A stretch of DNA of 64,000 nucleotides, from positions 10,445-74,444 of the forward strand of contig DBXS01000033.1 in the NCBI GenBank assembly GCA_002310055.1, given 5' to 3'. Both the position numbers and the translations under genes were made by a program. Below are positions 54,444-63,109 of this stretch, piece after piece. Source of the DNA: Clostridiales bacterium UBA1206 (GTDB lineage Bacteria; Bacillota; Clostridia; Oscillospirales; CAG-382). The notes beneath the pieces are model-generated. The model worked only from the letters and a program-made list of their open reading frames with translations. It did not search any database and was not told the origin of the DNA. Position 1 is the first letter of the stretch; each line of letters starts with the position of its first letter.

Positions 54444-56318
54444 ATGAACGAACTCGAATTTGACGTAGCGGTAATAGGCGCAGGTCACGCCGGCATAGAA
54501 GCCGCCCTCGCTTCGGCGCGGCTGGGTATGCGCACCGCGGTGTTCACGCTGAATATGGACCTTGTGGGCAATATGCCCTGCAACCCTTCCATCGGCGGAA
54601 CGGGCAAGGGACATCTGGTCTACGAAATAGACGCGCTCGGCGGCGAAATGGCGCGCGCGGCGGACGAAGTCATGCTTCAGTCGCGCATGCTCAACAGCTC
54701 AAAAGGGCCCGCCGTCCATTCGCTGCGCATGCAGGCGGACCGCGTGAAATACCGCAATTATATGAAAAACGTGCTGGAAAACACGCAGAACCTTCTGCTC
54801 GTCCAGGCGGAAGTCACGGGTATACTCACCGATGAAAGCGGCGCGATATGCGGCGTAAAGACCGCGTTCGGTATGGAATACGCCGCAAAAGCGGTCATCA
54901 TCGCTTCCGGCACGTCGCTGGGCGGAAAAATCATAGTGGGCGAGGAATCTTACGCTTCCGGCCCCGATAACACTTTGCCCGCCACGCGCCTCACCGCCGA
55001 CCTTATCGCCCACGGCGTAAAGATAGTCCGTTTCAAGACGGGCACTCCGCCGCGCGTCCACGCAGACAGTCTCGATTACGGCGAAATGGAGCTGCAGGAG
55101 GGCGACGCCGAACCGTATCATTTCACGGCAAACGGCGAAACGCCCAACACCAAAAGCTGTTATATCACATACACCAATCAGACCACGCACGATATCATCC
55201 GCGCCAATCTGCACCGCTCGCCGCTGTTCGGCGGCGTCATCAAGGGGACCGGGCCGCGCTACTGCCCTTCGATAGAAGACAAAGTCGTCCGCTTTTCCGA
55301 TAAGGAACGGCACCAGATATTCGTCGAGCCCATGGGCTCCGACACCAAGGAAATGTACTTGCAGGGGCTGTCTTCCTCCATGCCCGAAGAGGTGCAGAGG
55401 CAGATAATCCATTCCATAAAGGGATTGGAACACGCACGCATAATGCGCACCGCCTACGCAATAGAATACGACTGCGCCGATCCTTTGCAGATGGCGCCCA
55501 CGCTGGAATTCCGCGATATCCCCGGGCTTTACGGCGCCGGGCAGTTCAACGGCTCCTCGGGGTATGAAGAGGCGGCGTCTCAGGGACTCGTGGCGGGCAT
55601 AAACGCCGCGCTCAAAATAAAAGGCAAAGAACCGCTCATACTTTCGCGCGCGGAATCGTATATAGGCACGCTCATAGACGATCTTGTTACCAAAGGAACC
55701 AACGAACCGTACCGCATAATGACCAGCCGCAGCGAATACCGGCTGTATCTGCGGCAGGATAACGCAAAGACGCGCCTCACTCCCAAGGGATACAAAGCGG
55801 GACTTGTGAGCGAAGAAGCTTACGCCGTGTTCCTTGCGGAAGAGGAAGCGCTCAAAGCGGAGATCGAACGGCTTTCGCAGCTCACGCTCAAAGCGGGCGA
55901 AAAACTCGACGCGCTGCTCGTTTCCAAGGGATACGAGCCCAGCGAAAGCGGCATACGCGCCTCGGAGCTGCTCCGCCGCCCGTATATCACCGTGCGAGAT
56001 ATCTATGCGCTCGAAGGCAGAACGGAATACGACGCGCGCATTGCCGAACGCGCCGAGACCGAGATCAAATACGAAGGATACATAAAAAAGCAGCTCGCCG
56101 AAGTCGAACGGTTCGCCAAACTCGAAGAAAAACGGCTCCCGCCGGACATCGATTATTCCACGGTCAAGGGCCTGCGGCTCGAAGCGCAGCAAAAACTCAA
56201 CAAACTGCGCCCGGAATCCATAGGGCGCGCCTCGCGCATATCGGGCGTTTCGCCCGCCGACGTTTCGGTGCTGCTCATATGGCTTGCGCAGAAAGGAAAA
56301 CGCGATGTCGATAACTGA
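54444..56318 (+). CDS. mnmG: tRNA uridine 5-carboxymethylaminomethyl modification enzyme MnmG
   Basis: A 624-residue FAD protein, partner of MnmE. FAD-binding GAGHAGIEAALAS near residue 11, then MPCNPSIGGTGKGHLVYEIDALGG, the conserved FKTGTPPR region and the C-terminal GISPADVSVL block. Length fits the family. It overlaps rsmG by 14 nt. The usual order mnmE-mnmG-rsmG is kept, as near the origin in many Firmicutes, but no dnaA, rpmH or parAB lies beside it. Confidence 0.97.
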   Translation: MNELEFDVAVIGAGHAGIEAALASARLGMRTAVFTLNMDLVGNMPCNPSIGGTGKGHLVYEIDALGGEMARAADEVMLQSRMLNSSKGPAVHSLRMQADRVKYRNYMKNVLENTQNLLLVQAEVTGILTDESGAICGVKTAFGMEYAAKAVIIASGTSLGGKIIVGEESYASGPDNTLPATRLTADLIAHGVKIVRFKTGTPPRVHADSLDYGEMELQEGDAEPYHFTANGETPNTKSCYITYTNQTTHDIIRANLHRSPLFGGVIKGTGPRYCPSIEDKVVRFSDKERHQIFVEPMGSDTKEMYLQGLSSSMPEEVQRQIIHSIKGLEHARIMRTAYAIEYDCADPLQMAPTLEFRDIPGLYGAGQFNGSSGYEEAASQGLVAGINAALKIKGKEPLILSRAESYIGTLIDDLVTKGTNEPYRIMTSRSEYRLYLRQDNAKTRLTPKGYKAGLVSEEAYAVFLAEEEALKAEIERLSQLTLKAGEKLDALLVSKGYEPSESGIRASELLRRPYITVRDIYALEGRTEYDARIAERAETEIKYEGYIKKQLAEVERFAKLEEKRLPPDIDYSTVKGLRLEAQQKLNKLRPESIGRASRISGVSPADVSVLLIWLAQKGKRDVDN

Positions 56319-57003
56319 TATCATCCGCCGCCTTTCGCCCGTTCCCCTTACCGAAGAACAGCTCGGGCTTATGAGCGGCGTCTACGAAAAGCTGGAACAG
56401 AAAAACCGCGTTATGAATCTTACCGCCATAACCACCCCCGAAGAAGCCGCCGAGCTGCATTTTGCCGATTCGCTCTACGCGCTCACCGAACCGCGCGTAA
56501 AAGGCAGCGTGCTCGACGTGGGCAGCGGCGGCGGATTCCCCGCGTTCCCGGTCGCCATTGCTTCCGGCTGCTTTGTTACCTGTCTCGATTCCACCGCCAA
56601 AAAACTGGCGTTCATAAAAGAAACGGCGTATGAGCTCGGTATAGACAATATAGATATCCTGTGCGGCAGGGCGGAAGAGCTTTCGCGGCTCGAAGCACAT
56701 CGCGAAAAATACGACGCAGTGCTCGCGCGCGGAGTCGCGCGGCTCAACGTGCTTTGCGAATGGTGCCTGCCGTACGTAAAGCCCAACGGCGTGTTCGTCG
56801 CGCTCAAGGGCGTTTCCGGCAGGGAAGAGGCCGACGAAGCCGCTAACGCGATCAAGACCTTAGGCGGAAGACTTGCGTATATAAACGAATACACGCTCCC
56901 CGCTTCGGGGCATACTCACACGCTCGTGGTCATAGAAAAAGTCGCCCGCACTCCCAAAACGTACCCGCGCCGCAATTCGCTCATAAGCAAAAAGCCATTA
57001 TAA
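56305..57003 (+). CDS. rsmG: 16S rRNA (guanine-527 N7)-methyltransferase RsmG
   Basis: A 232-residue SAM enzyme. It has VLDVGSGGGFPAFPVAI at about 73, LARGVARL and a C-terminal NEYTLPASGHTHTLVVIEK block. It methylates G527 of 16S rRNA, and loss of it gives streptomycin resistance in other bacteria. The frame reaches upstream to 56284, but the ATG at 56305 has AAAGGA seven bases before it. It overlaps the mnmG end by 14 nt. Confidence 0.95.
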   Translation: MSITDIIRRLSPVPLTEEQLGLMSGVYEKLEQKNRVMNLTAITTPEEAAELHFADSLYALTEPRVKGSVLDVGSGGGFPAFPVAIASGCFVTCLDSTAKKLAFIKETAYELGIDNIDILCGRAEELSRLEAHREKYDAVLARGVARLNVLCEWCLPYVKPNGVFVALKGVSGREEADEAANAIKTLGGRLAYINEYTLPASGHTHTLVVIEKVARTPKTYPRRNSLISKKPL

Positions 57004-57015
57004 GGGGTCATCACA

Positions 57016-57639
57016 ATGAAATCGTTCTATATTCGCAACTTTCATTGCTATAAGCTGATAACGGGGATTCTTTCGGCGGTATTCGGGATGCTTTCTCTTG
57101 CTTTATATCTGACAAGCGTTGATAAACTGTTTCCGTGGGCTCTCTTGCTGTTCGTTTTGCCATTAACATACTTTTTGTTCGAATGGGTATATGAACAACG
57201 ACGCTATAAGATATCGAGCGACGGCATTGTTTTCTCTTTCTTCGGCATTCATTATAAGCGCATCCTGTTTGATGAATATCCGGTCATTATAATTACAAAT
57301 GCAGCCGTAAGTCATTACGGAACTGCTTTTCCTATCCGTGACCGCGCAAGAACAAAAACAAACGGCCACCCCGTATCTTATCCGTACTTTGTCGTTTGTA
57401 CGGGATTATTTCCGCTAAGCAGGGTGAAACCCGAAATGAACTCTGTGACTGTACACGCTTTGAATTACGCTCAGTCCGAATACATTGGAATCTGCTGGGA
57501 AGACGCGCTTGCCGAGGTGATAGATAAGACAGATATCGTTATCAATGTGCAAAGTGATATTTTCGGTAATTATAAGGAGTTTTTCCGAAAGAATCCTGAG
57601 CGATTTGCCATTATAAAGGAGGACAATTATGATACTTAG
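57016..57639 (+). CDS. Small membrane protein with possible PH-like domain
   Basis: A 207-residue protein with two N-terminal hydrophobic helices (about 15-35 and 40-56) and a cytoplasmic part that starts RYKISSDGIVFSFFG. This is the beta-strand style of bacterial PH-like or DUF304-type membrane proteins. I do not recognise the family. The codons are visibly less GC-rich than in rsmG and the next gene (ATA, TTT, TAT, AAT more often), so it may be a recent addition. Its end overlaps the start of the next gene by 11 nt. AAGGGG sits before the ATG. Confidence 0.65.
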   Translation: MKSFYIRNFHCYKLITGILSAVFGMLSLALYLTSVDKLFPWALLLFVLPLTYFLFEWVYEQRRYKISSDGIVFSFFGIHYKRILFDEYPVIIITNAAVSHYGTAFPIRDRARTKTNGHPVSYPYFVVCTGLFPLSRVKPEMNSVTVHALNYAQSEYIGICWEDALAEVIDKTDIVINVQSDIFGNYKEFFRKNPERFAIIKEDNYDT

Positions 57640-59152
57640 AGTTTCTCATATCAACGGTCCGCGCCTGGCGGACGAGATCGTCGTTTACGAAAATATACCG
57701 TCCACCGGTACCAACCCCTACGGCATGGAAGCCGTCGTCGAAGACGGCGTGGTGGTCCGCGTCGGCTCCAACGATAACGCCGTCCCCGCGAACGGATACG
57801 TCATATCCGGCCACGGCAAAGGAGCCGAGGCCGTGCGTTCGCTGTGCGCGGGCGCAAAGGCAGCGTTCGACAGAGAAGCGGGAGAAATCGATATTATCAT
57901 CGACGATTCGTCGCGCATATACGGCGCAAAACAAAAACTCGCCGTCATAAAAGAACGCTTTGAAAAGCTCGTGATGTCGAATCAGAGCTTTTATATCGAC
58001 CGCGCGGTGAGCGAGATCGACCGCGCCGCCGCCGCTATCGAAAAAGGCGACGTAAAAGCTGCGGAAGAAGCGGCCGAAGAAGCGTATTATCTCACCGCCG
58101 AGACCAAAGAAAACGAGATACGCGCCATCTGGCACCGCCCCAAAGAAACGAGTGCGAAACAGGTGGAAGCCACCGTCAGACGGCTCAAAGACGCGGGCTT
58201 CAATATGATACTTATCGAAACGAACTACGAGGGTTACGCCAACGCCGCCAAGACGGTCAAGCCGTGGCTGCCGCTCAGAAAAGGGCTTGAAAACGCCGAT
58301 TGCGATATCATCGAAGAATTCATAAAGCAGGGAAAAAAGCAGGGCGTGCAGATCCACGCGTGGGTGGAGGATTTCTTCTTCGGCGTTCAGGGCGAAGAAA
58401 ACGCAATGCTCAAGCTGCGCCCCGATCTCATTGCGCGCACGCGCTCGGGCGATATCTACGTCGACGGCTGGGATTGTTTCATATTCCTCAACCCCGCGCT
58501 CGACGAAGTTCACGATCTGCTTGCCGATCTCTACCGCGAGATGCTGGAAAAATACGATTTCGACGGAATACAGCTCGATTATATACGCTATCCCGTAATA
58601 AAGGATATCGATCATTCCGCCGGCTTTGAAGCACAGACCAAAAAGATGTTCTTCGCCGAAAGCGGCATAGATATCGACAAGATAAACTCGGTCAACGACC
58701 CCGAATGGACCGAATTCGTCAACTGGCGCGCTTCCCGCGTCACGTCTTACGTCAAACGCATTGTCGAAATGGTGGCGGATCTCAACGCAAAAGGCAGGAA
58801 CATAAAGCTTTCCACCGCCGTGTTCGGCGACCCGAACGAAGCGATAAAGCTCAAGTGCCAGAACTGGCTGTACTGGGTAAAACAGCGCTGGCTCGACTAT
58901 ATCTTCCCCATGGCGTACCTTTCCGACGCAAAAGACGTTGAAAAACAGATACGCTTTATGGTGGAACAGTACGGCGAAGCGCCCAACGTTTCGGGCATCT
59001 CGCCCATGTACGGGCATCTTCCCGTAATAGAATCGACCAAGCAGGTCGAAGCGTGCCGCCGCGCCGGCGCCGCGGGAGTTGCGTTTTTTGAAACGGTGGC
59101 GCTCACCGATATCCAGATAGAAAAACTCAAGGAAGGCGTTTTCCGCAAATGA
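57629..59152 (+). CDS. Family 10-like glycosyl hydrolase (GHL10)
   Basis: A 507-residue protein whose C-terminal two-thirds match the GHL10 family of TIM-barrel hydrolases: EIRAIWHRP near 165, FNMILIETNYEGY, HAWVEDFF, FDGIQLDYIRYP and YIFPMAYLSD. The N-terminal region (1-165) is an extra alpha/beta and helical part, with a DIIIDDSSRIYG strand typical of the group. There is no signal peptide, so the enzyme seems cytosolic, which is unusual for a hydrolase acting on polymers. Its substrate is unknown. It starts inside the preceding gene and overlaps ybaK by 4 nt. Confidence 0.85.
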   Translation: MILRVSHINGPRLADEIVVYENIPSTGTNPYGMEAVVEDGVVVRVGSNDNAVPANGYVISGHGKGAEAVRSLCAGAKAAFDREAGEIDIIIDDSSRIYGAKQKLAVIKERFEKLVMSNQSFYIDRAVSEIDRAAAAIEKGDVKAAEEAAEEAYYLTAETKENEIRAIWHRPKETSAKQVEATVRRLKDAGFNMILIETNYEGYANAAKTVKPWLPLRKGLENADCDIIEEFIKQGKKQGVQIHAWVEDFFFGVQGEENAMLKLRPDLIARTRSGDIYVDGWDCFIFLNPALDEVHDLLADLYREMLEKYDFDGIQLDYIRYPVIKDIDHSAGFEAQTKKMFFAESGIDIDKINSVNDPEWTEFVNWRASRVTSYVKRIVEMVADLNAKGRNIKLSTAVFGDPNEAIKLKCQNWLYWVKQRWLDYIFPMAYLSDAKDVEKQIRFMVEQYGEAPNVSGISPMYGHLPVIESTKQVEACRRAGAAGVAFFETVALTDIQIEKLKEGVFRK

Positions 59153-59643
59153 AAAAGGATCTGCCCAAGACCAACGCCATGCGCGAACTCGAAAAAGCGG
59201 GCGTTGCGTACGAACCGCGCTTTTACGATCCCGATATAACGGAAGATTCTTCCACGCTCGGCGAGACCATAGCGCATACCGTGGGGTTCCCGCCCGAACA
59301 GGTATTCAAGACTCTGGTGGGCAGAGGCGACAAAAACGGCATAGCCGTGTTCTGCATCCCGGTGTGCGCCGCGCTCGATACCAAGCGGGCAGCGGCAGTC
59401 AGCGGGAACAAAAGGTTCGAGCTTCTGGCGGTAAAAGAACTGCTCCCCGCTACGGGATACGTGCGCGGCGGCTGTTCGCCCATTGGTATGCGCAAAAAGT
59501 ACCCCGTGTATATAGATTCCTCCGCGCTGGGGTACGGAATCATGACGATATCCGCGGGGATGCGCGGCTGTCAGCTGGCGCTCGCGCCGAAAGATCTTTT
59601 CGCCGTCACCGGGGCTTCCGCCGCGGAAAACATTTTGAGGTGA
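59149..59643 (+). CDS. ybaK: Cys-tRNA(Pro)/Cys-tRNA(Cys) deacylase YbaK/EbsC
   Basis: A 164-residue editing enzyme that clears mischarged Cys-tRNA(Pro). It has KTNAMRELEKAGVAYEP, the catalytic K-T-L region as FKTLVGR at about 49, YVRGGCSPIGMRKKYP at about 104, and the DSSAL strand. It starts with ATGA over the GHL10 stop. A translation quality-control gene next to hydrolases looks like a chance operon. Confidence 0.92.
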   Translation: MKKDLPKTNAMRELEKAGVAYEPRFYDPDITEDSSTLGETIAHTVGFPPEQVFKTLVGRGDKNGIAVFCIPVCAALDTKRAAAVSGNKRFELLAVKELLPATGYVRGGCSPIGMRKKYPVYIDSSALGYGIMTISAGMRGCQLALAPKDLFAVTGASAAENILR

Positions 59644-59650
59644 GCGTTTT

Positions 59651-61093
59651 ATGAAATGCGCATTCGGCAAGATATCGCTTAAAGGCACGTTCAAAGAGCA
59701 GTGGGAATACGGCACCGGACTTTACGGCAGATTTTTGTATCTGCAAAGCGGTTCGGAGCAGGCGCTTATCTGCGCGTTCGACCTCGCCGGCACGTTTCAT
59801 ACCGAAGCGCGCCGCTTTACCGCGCGCGTTTCCGAAATGACAGGCATTCCGCAAAAAAGCATATGGTTTCACGAGCTGCAGATCCACGCCGCCCCGGGCG
59901 GAAAAGAACTGTGCGGCGAGCCGATGGATATGATCATTTCGTGTTCCGCCGAAGAAGTCAGAGCCATGTTGTCGCGCGCCGAGGAATGCGAATGTTCCGC
60001 GTGCGATATCCATATGGGCACGGAATTCACCATGAACCGCGAACAGTACGTGGAAGGTCTCGGCGGAGTCACTGTCTGGCGCGGGCTCAAATTCGATAAA
60101 GACGGCGTCCCGTACACTAACGATCCTTCGGTCATGCTGCTGCGCGGTTACGAACCTAAACTTCATTCGCTCGATTCGCCCGTGTATTTCGATAACGCGG
60201 TCGACGAAAAGGCGTATCTGTTCGCGTTCAAAAACAAAGCGGGCAAAACGCTCGGCACGCTCAGCCGGTTCGCGGCGCATCCCGACGTGGCGGTGCTGTT
60301 CGAACACAGCGAAAACCCCGACCGCCTTAAAGAATACCGCTACGATTTCGACTGGCCCGGGTATCTGACCGAAATAATGGAACGCGAATTCGGCGCGCCG
60401 GGGATGTATATAAACGGCCCGTGCGCCGATCTGGCGGTCAAAAAAGACTGCGTAAACAAAGGCACTTACGTTTCTTCCGCCGCCGAATGCCGGCGTATCG
60501 CCGCGCTTATCGGCAAAAAGATGATAAACGAGTTTCGCGGGCGTTCGCGTCCCGTGGATACCAAAGCGGTCTTCAGGACCGAAACGTTTGAAATAAAGCT
60601 GCCGGTAAAAGACGATTTTCCACGCTCGCGCGCGGAAGCACGCGACTTCGAAGGGCGCGTCAAATCCGCTCAGGCGGCGCTCGACAAAGCGCTGGAAGAG
60701 GGAAGACCGGCGTATGAAATAAAAAAGCTCATAGACGAACGCTGGCGAAAAGGGCATTTCCATTCGATGGTGTTTTCAAGCGGCGGCTATACCGACGAAG
60801 AGCTCGCTTCCCGCGAGATACCCGTTCAGGTGACGGCGCTGCGGTTCGGCGGATATCTGTTCGTGGGCGTTCCCGGCGAATCGCTCGTGGATATCACGCT
60901 GTGGCTGCGCGGCTCGTTTACCGGCGAAAAGACCGTTCCCGTCGACCAGGTCAACGGCTATTACGATTATCTCGCCACTCCGCGCTCGCTCACGCTCGGC
61001 GGCTACACATACTGGTCGAGCTTCGTCTCGCGCGGCGCGATCCCCAAACTCAAACGCGAACTGTACCCGCTGCTGCGGTCGTTTATGAAATAG
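59651..61093 (+). CDS. Neutral ceramidase-like hydrolase
   Basis: A 480-residue protein with the neutral/alkaline ceramidase-like N-terminal fold. A His-rich metal block WFHELQIHAAPGG lies at about 72-84 and GVPGESLVDITLW at about 405. A C-terminal block NGYYDYLATPRSLTLGGYTYWSS lines the site. The serine-bearing GDVSPN loop of true neutral ceramidases is not seen; the nearest position reads NGPCADLA. Therefore the activity may differ from ceramide hydrolysis. No signal peptide. It follows ybaK by 7 bp and is followed by the FliB-like gene after 25 bp. Confidence 0.7.
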   Translation: MKCAFGKISLKGTFKEQWEYGTGLYGRFLYLQSGSEQALICAFDLAGTFHTEARRFTARVSEMTGIPQKSIWFHELQIHAAPGGKELCGEPMDMIISCSAEEVRAMLSRAEECECSACDIHMGTEFTMNREQYVEGLGGVTVWRGLKFDKDGVPYTNDPSVMLLRGYEPKLHSLDSPVYFDNAVDEKAYLFAFKNKAGKTLGTLSRFAAHPDVAVLFEHSENPDRLKEYRYDFDWPGYLTEIMEREFGAPGMYINGPCADLAVKKDCVNKGTYVSSAAECRRIAALIGKKMINEFRGRSRPVDTKAVFRTETFEIKLPVKDDFPRSRAEARDFEGRVKSAQAALDKALEEGRPAYEIKKLIDERWRKGHFHSMVFSSGGYTDEELASREIPVQVTALRFGGYLFVGVPGESLVDITLWLRGSFTGEKTVPVDQVNGYYDYLATPRSLTLGGYTYWSSFVSRGAIPKLKRELYPLLRSFMK

Positions 61094-61118
61094 ACTTTGC
61101 CCGAAAAGAGGAAACCAT

Positions 61119-62243
61119 ACGGAAAAACGCATCTTCACCGTACCCGATATTTATCCGGAATTTACCTGCAAAGCCGAAAAATGCACGCGCAACTGCTGCC
61201 TCGGCTGGCACATAACCGTTTCGATGCGCGATTATTTCAAGCTCGTAGGGATGGAATGCGGGCGCGATCTGCGCGAACGGCTCGACCGCTCGCTGCACAT
61301 ATTGCGCGACGCCACTCCCGAACGTTACGCCGAATTTTCGCGCACCTACACCGGCGATTGCCCCATGCTGCGGCCCGACGGACTGTGCATGCTCCAGCGC
61401 GAATGCGGCGAGGACGCGCTTTCGGCGGTCTGCCGCTACTATCCTCGCAGTCCGCGCACGCTCCGCGCCGACGAATGCGCGCTTTCGGCCTCGTGCGAGC
61501 GCGTGTGCGAGCAGCTCTTTGAAAAAACTGACCGCATGCGGTTCGTCAGAATACCGCTGGAATTCGCTTACGAGCTCCCCAAACGGAGCGACGACATGAT
61601 AACGCGCTTTTACGTTCCGGTGCGCAAGCTGTTCGTTTCCGCTCTTCAAAACAGAGAATATACGCTTTCCGAACGCCTTGCGTTCTGCGAAAAACTCGCT
61701 GCCGTACTGCGCGACGGGTTCGCCGCACGCGGAATAAGCGGGATCGAACGCGCGCTTGAAGAATGCGCTTCGCTTTCCCCCGAACGCGCGGCAGGCGAAC
61801 GCGATACGAGCGGATTTGAAACCGCCGCATATATGCTTTCGCGGCTTGCGGAACGCTACCCCATAGAGCGTTACGCCGCGGCGTGCGCCGCGAGCGAATA
61901 CGGGGGAATGGAAAAAGAATTTTTAAAACGCTTTCCCGGATGGGAGATCATGTGCGAGCAGGTGCTCGTCAATCACGTCTTTTACGACGGTTTTCCGTTC
62001 TACGGCGACTTGCGGTACGATATCTACCACGCTTTCGCGGCTCTGGCGGCGCTGTACGCGGTGTGGAAAGTATCGTCGGTCTGCTCGCTTGCGGGCGAAG
62101 GCGATATAAACGCGCTCGTCGCGCTCACGAGCGAACTGTTCCGCATGGCGGAAAACTCCAATTTTAACATAGCCGCTTTAGCGCTTCTGGCAAACGGCGG
62201 CGTGCCCGAAAAAAGCGTAATACTGCCGCTCTGCGCGCTGTGA
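61119..62243 (+). CDS. Lysine-N-methylase-like protein (FliB family), apparent ACG start
   Basis: A 374-residue protein with a Cys-rich N-terminus (CTRNCCLGWH at about 20-29, preceded by Cys-15) and more Cys blocks (GDCPMLRPDGLCML, ECGEDALSAVCRYYPR). The family includes FliB, which methylates flagellin lysines via an Fe-S-type cluster, but most members outside flagellar loci have unknown targets. The frame is open from 61089 without ATG, GTG or TTG until 61224, which would cut off the Cys motif. ACG at 61119 is seven bases after GAGG and gives the expected start, so I infer a rare ACG start or a damaged ATG. No flagellar genes are seen here. Confidence 0.8.
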   Translation, partial: TEKRIFTVPDIYPEFTCKAEKCTRNCCLGWHITVSMRDYFKLVGMECGRDLRERLDRSLHILRDATPERYAEFSRTYTGDCPMLRPDGLCMLQRECGEDALSAVCRYYPRSPRTLRADECALSASCERVCEQLFEKTDRMRFVRIPLEFAYELPKRSDDMITRFYVPVRKLFVSALQNREYTLSERLAFCEKLAAVLRDGFAARGISGIERALEECASLSPERAAGERDTSGFETAAYMLSRLAERYPIERYAAACAASEYGGMEKEFLKRFPGWEIMCEQVLVNHVFYDGFPFYGDLRYDIYHAFAALAALYAVWKVSSVCSLAGEGDINALVALTSELFRMAENSNFNIAALALLANGGVPEKSVILPLCAL

Positions 62244-62272
62244 GCGCCGAGACGAGCACAGGAGGTCATCGT

Positions 62273-62905
62273 ATGAAAACACAAAAACGCGCGCCTTTTA
62301 TAGTCTTTGAAGGGATCGACGGCAGCGGCAAGACAACGCAGAAAAACCTGCTTTGCCGCCGGCTTTCCGCTATTGGGATACCCGTATACCCCACGCGCGA
62401 ACCGACCGACGAAAAGATCGGCCGCTTTATACGCAGTATTCTTTCCGGCAACGCCAAAGCCGATAACCGCGTCATAGCGGCGCTGTTCGTCGCCGACCGG
62501 CTCGACCACCTGCTTTCCGAAGAATACGGCATGCTCGGCATAGCCCAAAGCGGCAGAGCCGTCATATGCGACAGATATTATTTTTCCTCGTATGCGTATC
62601 ACAGCGTGGATATGCCTATGGAATGGGTGATGCAAGCCAATTCGGTCGCCGCAGGCATACTGCGCCCCGATATCACTTTGTTTATAGATATCACCCCGGA
62701 AAAAGCCATGGAACGAATTCGCAAAAACCGCGAAAGCACCGAGCTTTTCGAAACGTTCGCGCGCCAAACCGCCGTGCGCGGGAATTATCTCAAATCGTTC
62801 GAGCTCACCAAGGACGCCGAAAACGTAGTCGTCATCGACGGCGACAGGCCCATCGCGGATATCGCCGACGACGTCTGGAACGCGGTAAAGATATATTTCG
62901 AATGA
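62273..62905 (+). CDS. tmk: Thymidylate kinase
   Basis: A 210-residue enzyme that makes dTDP from dTMP. P-loop FEGIDGSGKTTQ at about 12-23, the DRYYFSS motif with the conserved DR at about 99, TREPTD at about 42, and LID region. The ATG at 62273 has AGGAGG; a longer frame from 62240 is rejected. It lies 29 bp after the FliB-like gene and ends at a terminator. Confidence 0.95.
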   Translation: MKTQKRAPFIVFEGIDGSGKTTQKNLLCRRLSAIGIPVYPTREPTDEKIGRFIRSILSGNAKADNRVIAALFVADRLDHLLSEEYGMLGIAQSGRAVICDRYYFSSYAYHSVDMPMEWVMQANSVAAGILRPDITLFIDITPEKAMERIRKNRESTELFETFARQTAVRGNYLKSFELTKDAENVVVIDGDRPIADIADDVWNAVKIYFE

Positions 62906-62913
62906 TCCGCGCC

Positions 62914-62950
62914 GCCGCGCCTTTTAAAAGAAAGCGCGGCTTTTTCTTTT
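62914..62950 (+). terminator. Terminator after tmk
   Basis: GCCGCGC (62914-62920) with GCGCGGC (62934-62940), AT-rich loop, then T5CT4. It stands 8 bp beyond the tmk stop. Confidence 0.85.
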
Positions 62951-62989
62951 TGTAATATCCACAAAAACGCGGTATAAAACTCTGCGTTA

Positions 62990-63034
62990 TGAATAAATCA
63001 TCACAAAAAACGCGTTTTCCTGAATAATATTGCA
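62990..63034 (+). promoter_or_regulatory. Two possible ARG boxes upstream of argG
   Basis: TGAATAAATCATCA (62990-63003) and TGAATAATATTGCA (63021-63034) each match the ArgR operator TGAATWWWWATTCA in the left half with about two mismatches in the right half. They start 31 bp apart, about three helical turns, and lie just before the argG -35. ArgR itself is not in the window. Confidence 0.4.
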
Positions 63035-63042
63035 ATTTCCTC

Positions 63043-63071
63043 TTGCGTTTTCGGACCGCGCGTGATAATAT
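63043..63071 (+). promoter_or_regulatory. Likely promoter for argG
   Basis: TTGCGT (63043-63048), 17-bp spacer, TAATAT (63066-63071). A TATAAT at 63073-63078 is also near but lacks a good -35. About 40 bp before the ATG. Confidence 0.5.
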
Positions 63072-63109
63072 ATATAATACTTAAATTTTTCCGGTGGAGG
63101 TAATTCATA

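Noticed and set aside
61224..61226. ATG at 61224 as start of the FliB-like gene
   Set aside because: It would remove the Cys cluster motif and about 105 bases of family-like protein.
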